From: Sanderia malayensis
Lineage: Eukaryota; Cnidaria; Scyphozoa; Semaeostomeae; Pelagiidae
Assembly (NCBI GenBank): GCA_013076295.1
Contig: RQOL01000519.1
Coordinates: forward strand, 1,860,001 to 1,924,000
Reading direction: 5' to 3'
DNA: 64,000 nucleotides
The translations under genes were made by a program, and so were the position numbers. Each line of letters opens with the position of its first letter. Position 1 is the stretch's first letter. The notes under the pieces were generated by a model, which was given only the letters and a program-made list of their open reading frames with translations, had not been told where the DNA came from and made no database searches. Positions 22,501 through 33,944 of this stretch are shown piece after piece.

Positions 22501-23943
22501 GTCACACTAAAAGAATGACTGCTAATGTTAACGTAAATTTTCTAAAAGTACCTCAGGCGAAGATGAAGAGTGGGCGAACTCATTGATGTGAGCTAACTTT
22601 GCCTTTATTGCGCAAGCGTGAAATAGAATTTCAAAATAGCTCAAATTTAAGATTATGAATACAATTAAAAACAGCGCCAAGTGGCAACTCATTTTTAACA
22701 GTAGGCTGGCCCAGCAAAGTGAGATAAAAAGAGCCATATGAACGGAAACTAGTTAACTTGATAACAGCCAGCTCAAATTTTCAGTATATTCTGGGGATTC
22801 TGCTAGCAAATTTTCCCGTTTTGTAAACATAGCATTTTGTTTTGGGTTCGTTGTTCACGTCAACGTTCATCACATAGTAATAAACTTGCATTTGACACCT
22901 ACGGCCTGGCCTGAAAAACGTCATGCATACTCCTCAACTTTGAAAAGAGCTGCAGAAACATCTCGGACGTACACGTGCTTTAATTACTTCATTATAGCAA
23001 AATATACTGATATGACCTAAAGTTTTCATGCAATGATGTGATCTGAGGTCTGTAATTTGTTCGTGTCTGCTTTGAGATCTATGCTTATATCGATTGAATA
23101 GTATGACTGTGTAACTTTTTTTTTGTAACAATGCAGGTGCAGAATAATACCAGTAGAACAGTGTATATACAACAATGCCACCGACATTGCCACTTGCCTG
23201 GTATTCCTATTGAATGTACAAATAACCCAAAGTTGCAACGCTGCAAGGCTATTAAAAAAGGAACTGATGGCAATTGCGGGGTGAAGGGTTGTGGGCATTC
23301 GTGGAAGTTTCACATGCATTTGACATATGATTTAAAGGAAGTTAAAGTGCGTGTAATTGACAACAATATTAAAAAACTTGTCGATCAGAAGCAGGGTGAT
23401 GCAAGTAAACTGGAGAAATTTATCAGAGATGCTAAAGCGTACATCGAGGAATTAAGGCAAGAGCAAGAAGATATTACTGACATCTGTGCACAGTTCGGAT
23501 GCTACTTAAAGAAGAATGCGATTACTCCTTTCAATGATCACATTGATGCACATCTCGAGATGATGATTAAAGAAGAAATGACGAAACCAGACAAATGTCA
23601 AAACAAAGTAAAGCAGCTTAACAAGACGAAAGCAAAGTATCGGTTAAAAAAAGAAATCATCGAAGAAGCAATGAAATCTCCAGACAACACTGAAGTCGAT
23701 TTCATCAAAGAGCCGAATCATGTGCAAGAGTTGCAGGAGAAACTGTTTTCTTTGAAGCACAATGGCAATGCGTTAAGGGAGATCTTTAAAGGCATTCAGC
23801 AGGCCAAGGATAAGCATTTTTACAGCGAGGTACCAGTGGAGCCATTGGAAGTCAAATCATACTCAAAACGCAGTAAGCTCCGGACAGCTGTTGCCATGGG
23901 TAACAGGCTGGTTTCTTTCCTTGTCACCAGTGACAGGTTCTAG
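19543..23943 (+). CDS. Stonustoxin-like / thioredoxin-like / P-loop GTPase multidomain protein
   Basis: Two coding exons, 19543-22347 and 23137-23943, joined in phase 0 by a GT-AG intron (1203 residues). A second AG six bases downstream would also keep frame. Residues 1-250 resemble the MACPF-like N-terminus of the stonustoxin family, with a GELYDAR start, a SYLNDQKK segment and an ATHIVVGINWGA stretch. A helical segment (about 270-390) follows, then a thioredoxin-like part (VYLMFLNYSW, about 405-500). A cluster of eleven Cys (515-565) suggests zinc binding. The GTPase domain has the P-loop GETGVGKST (601-609) and DTPGIGD (690-696). Exon 2 adds a Cys/His-rich part and a charged coiled coil. 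In fish and cnidarians such fusions are non-venom cytosolic proteins. An immune role is possible but unproven; this is not evidence of a toxin. Confidence 0.85.
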
Positions 23944-25335
23944 ATTGGCTATCAGATTTCACAATCTTTGCCTTTTTTAAGTTTGGCCTTTTCCATAATC
24001 CCTGGCCTTTTTGGGCTTTTTTCGTCAATTAAGGCATTATTTGATTTATTTGGCCGGAAATGAAATTTTGTTTGACATACAGTAAAAACCCGCATACAAG
24101 AACCTGTAAATTTCCATCCAGGCTATTGTTTCAAGACAATAGGCTATTGTTTCGTCTATTGTTTTGAGCAGCAAAATCACCCTGAAGGTTCTTAATCCAT
24201 TGGTTCTCATATGCGGGTTTTTACTGTAGCGGGAATTCGAGATATCCGGACTAAATTCACCCTATGGGAAAACGAAGGGAAATGCGAATCTGTAACAAGA
24301 TAACCAAGTTCGAGAGAGCGGCTCGACTGCATGTGCTTTTCCCTAGAGAGAGTATTGTTTGGGGGCAGGGAGATGAAAGATACGTATAAAATTTGTAAAA
24401 ATTGCATAATTTCTACATTTATCTTTATGAATTTCGGTTTGTAAAGATTAAGCATTACACGTATGCGTATAAGTTGTTCTTATTTTAATTTTTATGTCAT
24501 ATCATTTCTAATTATTCCCATTCATTATGTTAACTTACATAAAAAGTATAATTAATCTTTTAATCATTTTATTGTAAGATTAAGAGATTAAAGGCCATTT
24601 CGGCCTGCATATCTATATTTTAAAATAAAAAAAAATAAGGACGTAATAAGACGCTTGGCCCCCTTGGCCTCTTTTTGATCGCAAGTCGATCGCAAATTGA
24701 CCTCTTTGTTTGTAATCAAATCTCGCTGCTCTGATTAATTCATCAATTTCCAATTTTTAAATATTTAATGATTAAATGTTTTGAAACACTTTTTGATTTA
24801 GAACTAGTTTGATTCATTGCTATAGCAGAAGGCAATTACGGTAAGAGTTCAATCAAGCCTCTGGGGGCTTTGTAAAATTTTTAGTGCGATTTTGTAATTT
24901 TTTGCATTATCTCGTTTCTTTTTATTTAACAGCAGAAATATTCAGTTGATTTCATATTTTAAATGGTTGTTATGCTATGCTAAACTCTGAATGAAATTTG
25001 AGTTGAGATTTTTTCAAGAGGCTGACTATCTGTCAGAAAGAGGCAAGATCATAGAGATGGGATATGGACAAGATCTGGCAAGATCTTGTTGCATCCACTG
25101 ATCTAAAACAAAAGAGAACAAAGATCTCTTGTTTCAGTGGTTGCATCCAAGTTCGCGTCATGCAAAGCAGTGGAACGTCCAAATGTAAAAAACAATAAAC
25201 CTCACAGCTTGCAACATGTGGCATTTTAACATTACAACAACACAACTTTATTCTTTCTTTCTCTCGTTTTGTTTCCTGACTGCTGGAGGTTAGAAAGCTC
25301 GGCTCTTACAACAATTGCAAAAGGACTATTTCACA
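23944..25335. other. Intergenic region after the GTPase gene
   Basis: Apart from the MITE 24080-24226 and an imperfect hairpin near 25090-25150 (AACAAAAGAGA with TCTCTTGTT), nothing is recognised. The reductase promoter should lie just left of 25336. Confidence 0.4.
24080..24226. mobile_element. MITE with CAGTAAAAACCCGCATA ends (TA target)
   Basis: The left end CAGTAAAAACCCGCATA and right end TATGCGGGTTTTTACTG are perfect inverted repeats. TA flanks both sides (24078-24079 and 24227-24228). A relative with about the same length and interior lies at 59145-59282. The TA target suggests a Tc1/mariner- or pogo-related parent. Confidence 0.85.
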
Positions 25336-28300
25336 ATGGTAGGAAAGCAAAATCAACTTCAATCTTATGATTTTCATTCACTTTTTAAAATTGTGATTTT
25401 TGTATGCTTGCAAAACATTCTACATTTTCACGTGCCATGCCTTCCGCCCTGTTGTAAAAGGACTCCGTTTTATCATCATTTCTTATTTTATGGGCGTTTA
25501 CTGTCTCTCCAGATCTTTTCAACATGCAAGCAGAGCTTGTATTCAATTCTGAAAGTTGACCATTAATTTGAATGTTTCAATCAAATAAGAAGTTTTAGAA
25601 GAGTGCCAGACTGAAAATACCACTTTTCGTAAATTTGCTGACTCATTCCTTGCTGCTGACCGCGTCAAGTGCCTGCTTGTGCGTGCGTCCCACCGGAGCA
25701 CCGTCCCAAAACCTTTGCCTATTCGTTTGTAAATGCTCATAGAAAAATGCTATTTTCCTCTATCCTAACATCACAGTAGTTATAATTTTTTGATTGTTTT
25801 ATAGGCTTCAGCAAAATTTAGTAATGGAGCATCCATACCAATGATAGGACTGGGGTAAGTTAATACAGAATTTATGAGCCATAGTATGACATTTCAGGGT
25901 TGATATAACGAGTTCCCATTTTTCATAACAATTCATATCTGATACAGAGTAAATTTTCCATTAATAGAACATGGCTGTCAGACAAGGGAAAAGCAGGAGC
26001 TGCTGTTAAGTATGCACTGGAGAATGGCTACAGGCATATTGACTGTGCTCACCTCTACTTGAACGAAGATGAAATTGGTGAACACTTGAGTGAAGTGTTC
26101 AAAGCTGGTACTGTAAGGAGGGAAGATGTTTTCATTTGCTCCAAACTATGGTATGTTGAAAACACTCATTTTAGAGTCGTGGGAGTGTAGCGATAAGTGG
26201 GGCACACACATGACATGTGACACTTTGTGAAAAATGGGGCCCATGCCAAAGTTTCACACGACACAAATTTCAAAGGCTGGTACAAAATTACATGTGATAC
26301 ATGAAATTTTGTACCCAAGGGGCATGTTTCATGTTTGGAGAAAAGTGCTAGCATATGCCCCCTGGGCCTCTCAGCTCCTTTGACACTGATTTAATTTTAT
26401 CAAGCAGGTTTTTAAAGATGCTTTTATTTGTTATGAAGAAAATTCCTTATTAGTTATATCTGATAGCTTTGTCTAGATTGTACCATGATTTTAAAATTTG
26501 TTTCAGGTGTAATGACTTTGCAAAGGAAAATGTCATTGACGCTTGCAAGCTCACACTGAAGAACTTGCAGCTTGATTATGTTGATTTGTACTTGGTAGGT
26601 GGAAATGATTAGTATTGTAGAATTAGCATTAGTGTTGTTGCAATTCACTTTTCCCAAGTTGAATATTTTTGATGTCACAAAACTGTTTTTTCTCTGCAGC
26701 AATCCACAAGTCATCAATAATTTGACAATTAATCTTTTTCTTCAAGGTTCACGTTCCACCAAGACTTGACAAGAGTGTAGCCACGATTCCTGGCCCAGAC
26801 AAGAAGGGATTGATTGGTTACACTCCTGAACTCATGAAGGAAACATGGCAGGTATGTAACACATTTGGCTCTGCTCTTTAAATTCATTTCCATCAATTGG
26901 TGCTAAAATACTTGTATATGACATATGAAGATGATATTTTCAAATCTCAAACAGACAGATGTCTCTTTTGTGCCACTCATGGCTGTCTTTTTGCTTTAGG
27001 AAATGGAAAAGCTGGTCGAAATGGGACTGGTCAAGGCAATTGGTGTCAGCAATTTTACAACGAAAAAGATCAAAGATCTTTTGGAATTTGCTAAAATCAA
27101 GCCCGTTTGCAATCAAGGTATTTAATTATTATTGACATCAGTTATTATTGATTAATATTTATCATAAATAGTTAAATTGAAGTAATATTTTGAAGTAACA
27201 TTTTACTTTGCTGAACAACAGACTGGTTTGATCCCAGCACCTTTAGTTTGCCCTAGGCAATATAGACAGGTTGTAAGTGAGGTGGCCAATTTAACTAACA
27301 TGGAATATTGTTACATTTTGTATCTGCTTATAATATGATTTCAACTATTATCTTAAAAATAATGAGTTCATTTTTTCTATTTTCAGTCGAGATGCACCCA
27401 TTCCTTCCTCAGACAAAGTTGGTCGAGTGGTGTAAAGAAAATGGTAAGAGTAATTTGATATTGAACTGACGTGATGACTTGGCATGACTTGCAGGTAGAG
27501 GTTTAGGCAGGACTTGTTTGAGGATATAAGCCCGTTCTGGTATCGAATTACCTTTCTTGCCAGGGTATTTCGCAATATTCAGATTACAAAATCACCAAAA
27601 GTGCAAGTTTGCATTAACTCTATTTTTGTGGGTAATCCGAGACATATCTTTTATTTGCCCCAGGAACAATATATCTTTGCTTGGGATTAACAAGCCATGT
27701 TAGGTTGCACTCGATATGAATGCATTGGGAAAGGTTTTGTTGTCAAAGAGCGCCTGCATCAAGATTCATTCTCCTTTTTTAGAGATTATTTTAAAGTAAC
27801 AAGATCATAAATGATTATATATTTGTTTTAACAGGAATCGTGTGCTCTGCGTATTCTCCACTCGGGGCTCCCGCGAGACCCGCGGGATTCCAAGATGCCG
27901 ATCACCCCGTGCTTCTTCAGAATGACGTCATCTTGTCCATTGCCAAGAAGCATTCCTGCTCTCCAGCTCAGGTGAGTAACGGCTTCGAATCAACTTTGGA
28001 TAATTCTCAAGCCGCGGTACATTTGCGGTAATAGGTTTTGTGTTTTCAAATTTAAATTTGTCAAATTCATCTTTCAAATTTGTCTTTGTTACAATAAAAT
28101 GGTCAAATGCATTCGGAAAATATTGACCTAGATTGCAAATAAGAGGTTCTGGAAAATTCCAAAGCTTCACATGACTGGTTTTGCTAACAACCAAAGTAAT
28201 GTAAAGTAGCAAAATGCCATTGAACAGTTCCAAAGGATTGCTTCCCTCAAATTTGGAGAAGTCCTTTCCGAATGAAAGTGGCATCAATCGTAGATCTTAA

Positions 28301-28718
28301 AGTCAAAGAACCCCTAATCAACTCTTCCAGACAACGAATTCATTTATATTTAAATGTGAAACTCCTTCTTTTCTGGCGCCACCCCCCAACAAGTCTCTAC
28401 TACGCCATTAAAATAAAGAAGGTTTTATTGTTATCTGATTTTGAATTGTCATCGTTTTCAATTTATAAAGATAGTTCTCTGCATCGATTTCAGGTTGTTT
28501 TGGCGTGGGCTATGCAACGTGGCACCCCCGTTCTCCCAAAGTCGGTCACGTTCTCGAGAATCGACGAGAACCTCAAGTCCGCCGAGTTGAAACTTGACGC
28601 CGATGACGTCACAAGCATCAATGGCATCAAACAGCGCACGCGCTATGTGGATCAAAGGTGGGGCATACCCGACGGGGTCACAATGGATGAGTACTGGGAT
28701 GGCGAGTTCCTTCTCTAA
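25336..28718 (+). CDS. Aldo-keto reductase, AKR1 type
   Basis: NADPH-dependent carbonyl reductase of the AKR1 group. Exons: 25805-25854, 25968-26150, 26507-26594, 26747-26851, 27000-27117, 27387-27443, 27835-27971, 28494-28718, all GT-AG and in frame (963 nt with stop). The first of these begins ASAKFSNGASIPMIGLG and needs only a Met. A candidate is the ATG at 25336-25338, directly followed by GTAGGA, which would be an ATG-only exon. With that start the tetrad falls at Asp43, Tyr48, Lys77 and His110 (HIDCAHLYLNE, SKLW, VHVP), the canonical AKR1 numbering. Other motifs are GLVKAIGVSNF, VEMHPFLPQ and VLPKSVTFSRI. Length (321 aa) is normal. The substrate cannot be told; AKR1A and AKR1B are the nearest types. 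Confidence 0.9.
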
Positions 28719-29016
28719 TCTTATACTGCATCCTGCCTAACACAGTTAGTAAAACAAATAGTGGTTAGATGGAATCTTTTACTGATTTAGAATATAAAAA
28801 TATAAACTTTAGAATTGATGATAGGAAAAACAGGAATTATTTGAAATAGCTATAGTATTTGCGATTTTATGAAATATAGCTAGCTCGCTAGCTCTATATT
28901 AAGAGTTTTTATGATGGTTATATGTGGCCTAGATTGATTTTGATGATTATAACGTTGGTTTTTATGCACTTTTTTTGTCATTTCAAATCTTGTTTTGTCA
29001 ACTCAAGATCAAGCTA

Positions 29017-29201
29017 CAGTCAAATCTGCATAGTTCGAACTTGTGTAATTCGAACTCTATCTAATTTGAACGAACTTCTCCGTCCCTTCAAAGATCACTA
29101 ATGAACCAACTCTTATAAAACAAACCTCTATAATTCGAACTTTTTGTAATTCAAACATTTTCACGCTTCCCCGGGGTGTTAGAATTAGACAGAGTTGACT
29201 G
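29017..29201. mobile_element. Pogo/Tigger-like MITE (TA target)
   Basis: Left end CAGTCAAATCTGCATAGTTC; right end, inverted, CAGTCAACTCTGTCTAATTC. TA flanks both sides (29015-29016 and 29202-29203). The interior has several TTCGAAC-like repeats. It lies between the reductase and the discoidin-domain gene. Confidence 0.8.
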
Positions 29202-29804
29202 TATACATTATAGTTGAACTATTTATTTCAAATCCCAAGCCATGTTGAGTCAATAATTAGGAAACTAAGCATTTTTAACCAGTGTGCCTTGTTGTTATTG
29301 CGGGTTTGGCAGCAAAAGCGGATCGACAAATGCTCAGTGCTGAGAGAGATTATCGCGAATTTTAATATAAACTTTGCGTGATCAAACGTGAGTTTACGCG
29401 TCTCTTCCAAACTAATGCTCATTCCTACTACAAAGCTAAATAAAAAACAGTAAAACTACTGGATTTAGCTGTTCCCATTTTTCAAGTAATTACATAGAAA
29501 GCAAGCGGCTGTTCAAAGATTCTGTTTAGGAGTCATACCGCCATAACATTTACAAGTCTTCAAAACTCGGGTGAGGCTGTGCTCAGATGCAGATCCACAC
29601 TCGTCAACGAGGGAAGACAGAAGTACCACAAACCTACCTGGTAAGTTGCGTTGCATTCATGTTTGCAATGTATTGCGGAATCGGGATGCGAACTTGGGGT
29701 TGAACCAGAATTTCTTCAAACTAAGAAACAATGTGCTATGAAGCAGTGCAAGGGGCCAAATAAAAAGTTTTTCATACCATAACAATGCTTGTTAAATGAT
29801 GTTT

Positions 29805-29899
29805 TATTTGATGCCAGTTTGAATTTTACTTGATGCTAGTTTGAATTTTACTTGATGCTAGTTTGGATTTTATTTGATGCCAGTTTGAATTTTATTTGC
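29805..29899. repeat. Four tandem ~27-bp units directly before a splice acceptor
   Basis: Four imperfect copies of TTGATGCTAGTTTGAATTTTA run up to the TTTATTTGCAG acceptor at 29901. Each unit brings a T-rich tract, so the array makes the polypyrimidine region in front of the first coding exon of the discoidin-domain gene. Confidence 0.7.
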
Positions 29900-29911
29900 A
29901 GATACGACAAG

Positions 29912-32407
29912 ATGATATCTCCTGTTTCGATCGTTGTTCTTGTCCTGGCTGTAGCTTACCTTGTAATATTCAAAGCAAGCCACTCTTCTGCTGGCAGTTT
30001 CTTTGAAAGGATCCACGGTGAAGAACAACCAGATGCGAGTGGGGGTCTCTTGAAACGGGAGTTTTTTCAATGCGATAGAAGGCAATCGTGCACACACGTC
30101 GTGCAGTTGAGAAAGGAAGGAAATGACAGGTATAAGACTATTCATGGTGATGCTGAAATGAGGAATTTTAAAGATGATGCAGCTTGCGTTTGGAAGAAGC
30201 ATTACGCATCACCGCCATCCAAGGAAAAAGGTCAGTGCTGACTACACGCATTTTTTTATAAGAAACTAAGCTCCGAAGTAGTGCTCAGTTTCTTAAACTA
30301 CCGTAAATTCTCTTTTAAGCCCCCCGGGGGCTTATTGTTTTTCAGTACTTTAAAGAGGGGGCTTATTAGAGAGGGGGGCTAAATTGAGAGAGGGGGCTTA
30401 ATAAATATTTTGTAATAGAAAACCATTTTCAGTGGTGGAAATACATTAAATAATACATGAAATACATTATTCAATGAAGTCTGTGTGAAAAACGTTTATA
30501 TCTACTAAATGATTTGAATTTGAATTTGTTGAGAAGTATTGAACGACCAATGAATAAAATGAAAATCTCAGTTGTTTGTCAAGTTTACTTATTTTGTCAT
30601 CAGTGAAGATTTGGGGGGGGGGCTAAATTGAGAGGGGGGGCTTATTAAATTTTTCTCTCTGAAAAGGGGGGGCTAATTAGAGAGGGGGGGCTTAATTGAG
30701 AGGGGGGGGGCTTAATAGAGAATTTACGGTATGGCCATTTTAATACTAAAAGTTTCTTCTTAAAAGTTTCTTAAATTTGGAAGTGCAAATAGATAGGAAA
30801 CTCAAAGAGACATCACAATTCAATGCCGTTTTGAAAATACAATCAAAACTACCCCATTTGCCTTTTGTACCAGGTGACACGGTTTCTTAAACTTGACGGA
30901 AAGTAGTACTACAGTTTCTTATTTTTTTTGGTCTCTTAGGGGTCGGTTTTTTATAGAGGGTTTCTTATAGAAAAAATGCGTGTATTACGAAATCTTCTCT
31001 TTGCGCTTGAGCTTTAAGTTCAATTCAGGGTCGTAATTTCCGGGAGCTGGGGTGAATGAAGCCCCTCAATAGCTATGACAGCAAAATGTTTTACGTAAAT
31101 TTCTTTCAGGAAGCCAGAGAAAGGGTCAATATCAATGGCCATGTTGTAGGTTAGCCTCCCCCTTAAAATATTTGTGAAAATTGTGCCCCTGGAGCTCAGA
31201 TCGAAGGACATTGAACGAGAGAATAAACCTCGCTATGCGACCGGATTCTCTCGATTAAGCTTCCCCGAGCTTACTATTTATTCAGTTTATTCATAATTTG
31301 AGATGTGAGAAGAAGCACGTTCCTTTTCAGTGTGCAATCCTAAAGCTCTTGGAATGGAATCTAAGAATATTCCAGATGGTAGTATAACAGCATCTTCACA
31401 GCAGGCTGGGAATAAAGCCCTTTATGCAAGACTTAATGGTGATAGCTATTGGATGCCAAGCGCAAGTTCTCAAAAGCCGTATCTGCAGGTTCACTATCTT
31501 TCAAATGCTGTTGTTGTACACTCTTTTATAGAAACTAGATCATTTTACCAGAGCTTTTTTATAACTTTAGGCCCGTATGTTCTTAAAAGTGTTCTTATTT
31601 GCTTCCCATTGCGGCAGCTTTATTTGTCGAGCAGGCTCGCTTCGTTACAACGCAGCGAATTCACATCCTGAACTACTCTATTTGCACGTAGTGGAGGGTT
31701 TTTCAAAATTTTAAGCCTTATTTTAAGCCTTAAATCATAGTCGCGATGATGACAACGACTTAACGGTATGTGACTTGTAATTTCGAATAGATTTCACGAT
31801 TAAGCCCTAACATCGACTGTCATTTAGGAACAAGGTCTTAAATATTAAGGCAAGGTTAATTTTTTTGGGGGGCGTAAAATTAGTAACTAAGTATATAGCT
31901 CTTATTTTACAGGTTGATTTGGGTAAAATTTTCACCGTGACAGATGTTGCGACACAAGGTGGTGGCCGTTTTTTTTATGTTAAGTCTTACCAAGTCTCCT
32001 ACAAGATTCATGGCAATAAAGGAAACTTCAAGTACGTTGAACAAAATGGCCAAAAAAAGGTTAATGTAATTCTTTTATTTATCCATTGGCTCTCACAGTT
32101 TATTGCCTCCAGAATTTTTAAACATTACATTTTAAAGAAGAATTTCATATGTTTTTGGCACCTACCGTTTTTTTAAAGAAAATTTATCCTTTAAGCTATC
32201 AATCAGACTACACTGCTGTTGTTTCAAGGTGATGACTTCAAACCATGTATACGTTTTTTTCAGATTTTCAGCGGAAATTCTGACGTCAATACAGTAAAGA
32301 AAAATAATTTTTCCCCACCATTTACAGCTCGATATATTCGAATTTATCTTATTGAGAAGCAGTTCAGTTTTGCTTTTAGAGCAGAATTTTTTGGCTGTGA
32401 AATTTGA
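29912..32407 (+). CDS. Signal-anchored F5/8 type C (discoidin) domain protein
   Basis: Exons 29912-30230, 31331-31488, 31913-32059 and 32264-32407 (255 residues), all GT-AG and in frame. A non-coding 5' exon ending at 29640 (CCTACCTG before GTAAGT) probably precedes, since TTTGCAG at 29901 is an acceptor 10 bases before the ATG. Residues 2-20 are a hydrophobic segment (VSIVVLVLAVAYLVIF), a signal peptide or type II anchor. A region of about 80 residues with Cys (CDRRQSCTHVVQL) is not recognised. From about residue 107 to the end is a discoidin fold: CNPKALGMES, ITASSQQAG, YWMPSASS, YLQVDLGKIFTVT, TARYIRIYL and AEFFGCEI, with the usual N- and C-terminal Cys. Expected at the cell surface or secreted, binding glycans, lipids or proteins. 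Confidence 0.85.
30301..30729. mobile_element. TACCGTAAAT-family MITE in discoidin gene intron
   Basis: The ends TACCGTAAATTCTC and GAGAATTTACGGTA are inverted, with TA on each side. Inside each end are G- or C-rich AAGCCCCC/GGGGGCTTA steps in several copies. Related ends occur at 15217-15564 (right end), 32471-32570 (left end) and 57170-57335 (both ends). It sits in the first coding intron (30231-31330). Confidence 0.75.
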
Positions 32408-33944
32408 AAATAGACCACAATGAATATATATATGAACCATTGTCAAAACGAGCACATAGAAATATATAGCTACCGTAAATCCTCAAATAAGCCCCCACCC
32501 CCGAATAGACCCCCTCAAATAGCCCTCCAACCTAAAAATTTCATTTTTGCAACTAAGGTTCCCTTTCTAGCAAGCTCTCGTGGGGCCTTATTCCAAGATT
32601 CGGAGATTGAAACAACGGTGGCCAGGCCATGAAGGAATCATTCTTGGCTAAAATTCGCAAATATTTGTTTGCTTTAACCTTCATTTATAAATTTCTATAA
32701 TGGAGATTAGAGTATCATAATTTGCTTACGAATTTAGCAGTGTAAATTGACAACTGGGGCATTTTCAGCGATAAGGGGGTCGTGATACGCCCCACCCTCC
32801 TGTGGCGCACCCCTAGACTCCCACACACCCCCAAATATAAAAATTGTTCTCACTGCCTTGTACTCGTACGTTGTAAAAGATCAAGATTATTATAGATAAT
32901 ACCAACAATATTACTTTTTCATTTCGATGTATTCCAATAAGCCATCAATATAATTATCGATTGACTAAAGTTTATGTTGTATTCATTTGTTTATTTGCGT
33001 CAAGAAAATGGGCGGATGACATTCTGCACTGCATACTGCACTGCATTGCACGACGCTACAAAATTCAATAGGTTTTGGTGCATACTTTTACTTTGCTGAA
33101 GAATTTTAACCTCTGTCTTGATGGTGGAAAATCAAAACGTCTTCACTCGATTTTTATTTCAAGATCAAAACTAAAATGATTCATTTCAAAACATTTGAAT
33201 GCAGCTCAAGTTTGCAGACCAAATTTAGTCGTAAATATGCATATATATCTAGCAGACGCTATCAACACATGTCCGTTGGCCTAAAGCAATATCGATAATT
33301 GAAATGCCTCGCAGCGTCCCAGAGCAGAGTAGCGCAGGGGAGAAAGCATCTGCCTTGTCATTGCAACAGTAAGTACGACAACGTTTCACAGCTATTAGTT
33401 ATCTTTTTTTAACCTTTACAAGCTTTGCAACCAAAGTTTATTTACAATGTCTATTATGCTGTGTACAAATGCAAAGTACGGAATTTGCAGCCTCGAGGTC
33501 CGAACTATTGTAGAGAGGCACAACAATAGAAGAATAGAGTTTCGTACACATGCGGGAAATATTGTCAAAGACTTCTAACTGGCACTGACGTTTTTGCTTT
33601 TATTCTGCAACATAGAAATTATAACAATTGTCATCAGACTCTACGTATAGCTTTGTACCCACTCACAGGGGGTACTGTATTTTTTTGACTCCCTACGCTA
33701 CGATTAACACCAAAGGAGAAAGTGATAGTGTGCCCCCTTTTGTGTGTTGGGTGTGACGTCATCAGATCTTTGTCACCTTGTACTTCAACCCCCAAAATTT
33801 TTTTACCTGCTATTTGAAAGTCTTTTTTTGTGATTTTGGGTGTGTGGATCTGAGATTGTTGTTCTATTGTTCTGTGTTATTGTTCTATTGTTATCTCGTG
33901 TTTGCAAAGCTCTTTAATGCCTTTCTGCTCAGCATTACGAATCA
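32408..33944. other. Intergenic region between convergent genes
   Basis: A one-ended TACCGTAAAT-family fragment lies at 32471-32570. At 33304 ATGCCTCGCAGCGTCCCAG begins a 65-base open stretch that runs into CAACAGTAAGTAC, which could be a lone first exon on the plus strand. I see no continuation, so it is not called a gene. Otherwise nothing recognisable. Confidence 0.5.

Noticed and set aside
19543..23943. Calling the stonustoxin-like gene a venom toxin
   Set aside because: No signal peptide is visible, a GTPase and Cys-rich regions are fused, and it lacks the C-terminal PRY-SPRY region of the venom subunits. A cytosolic role is more likely.
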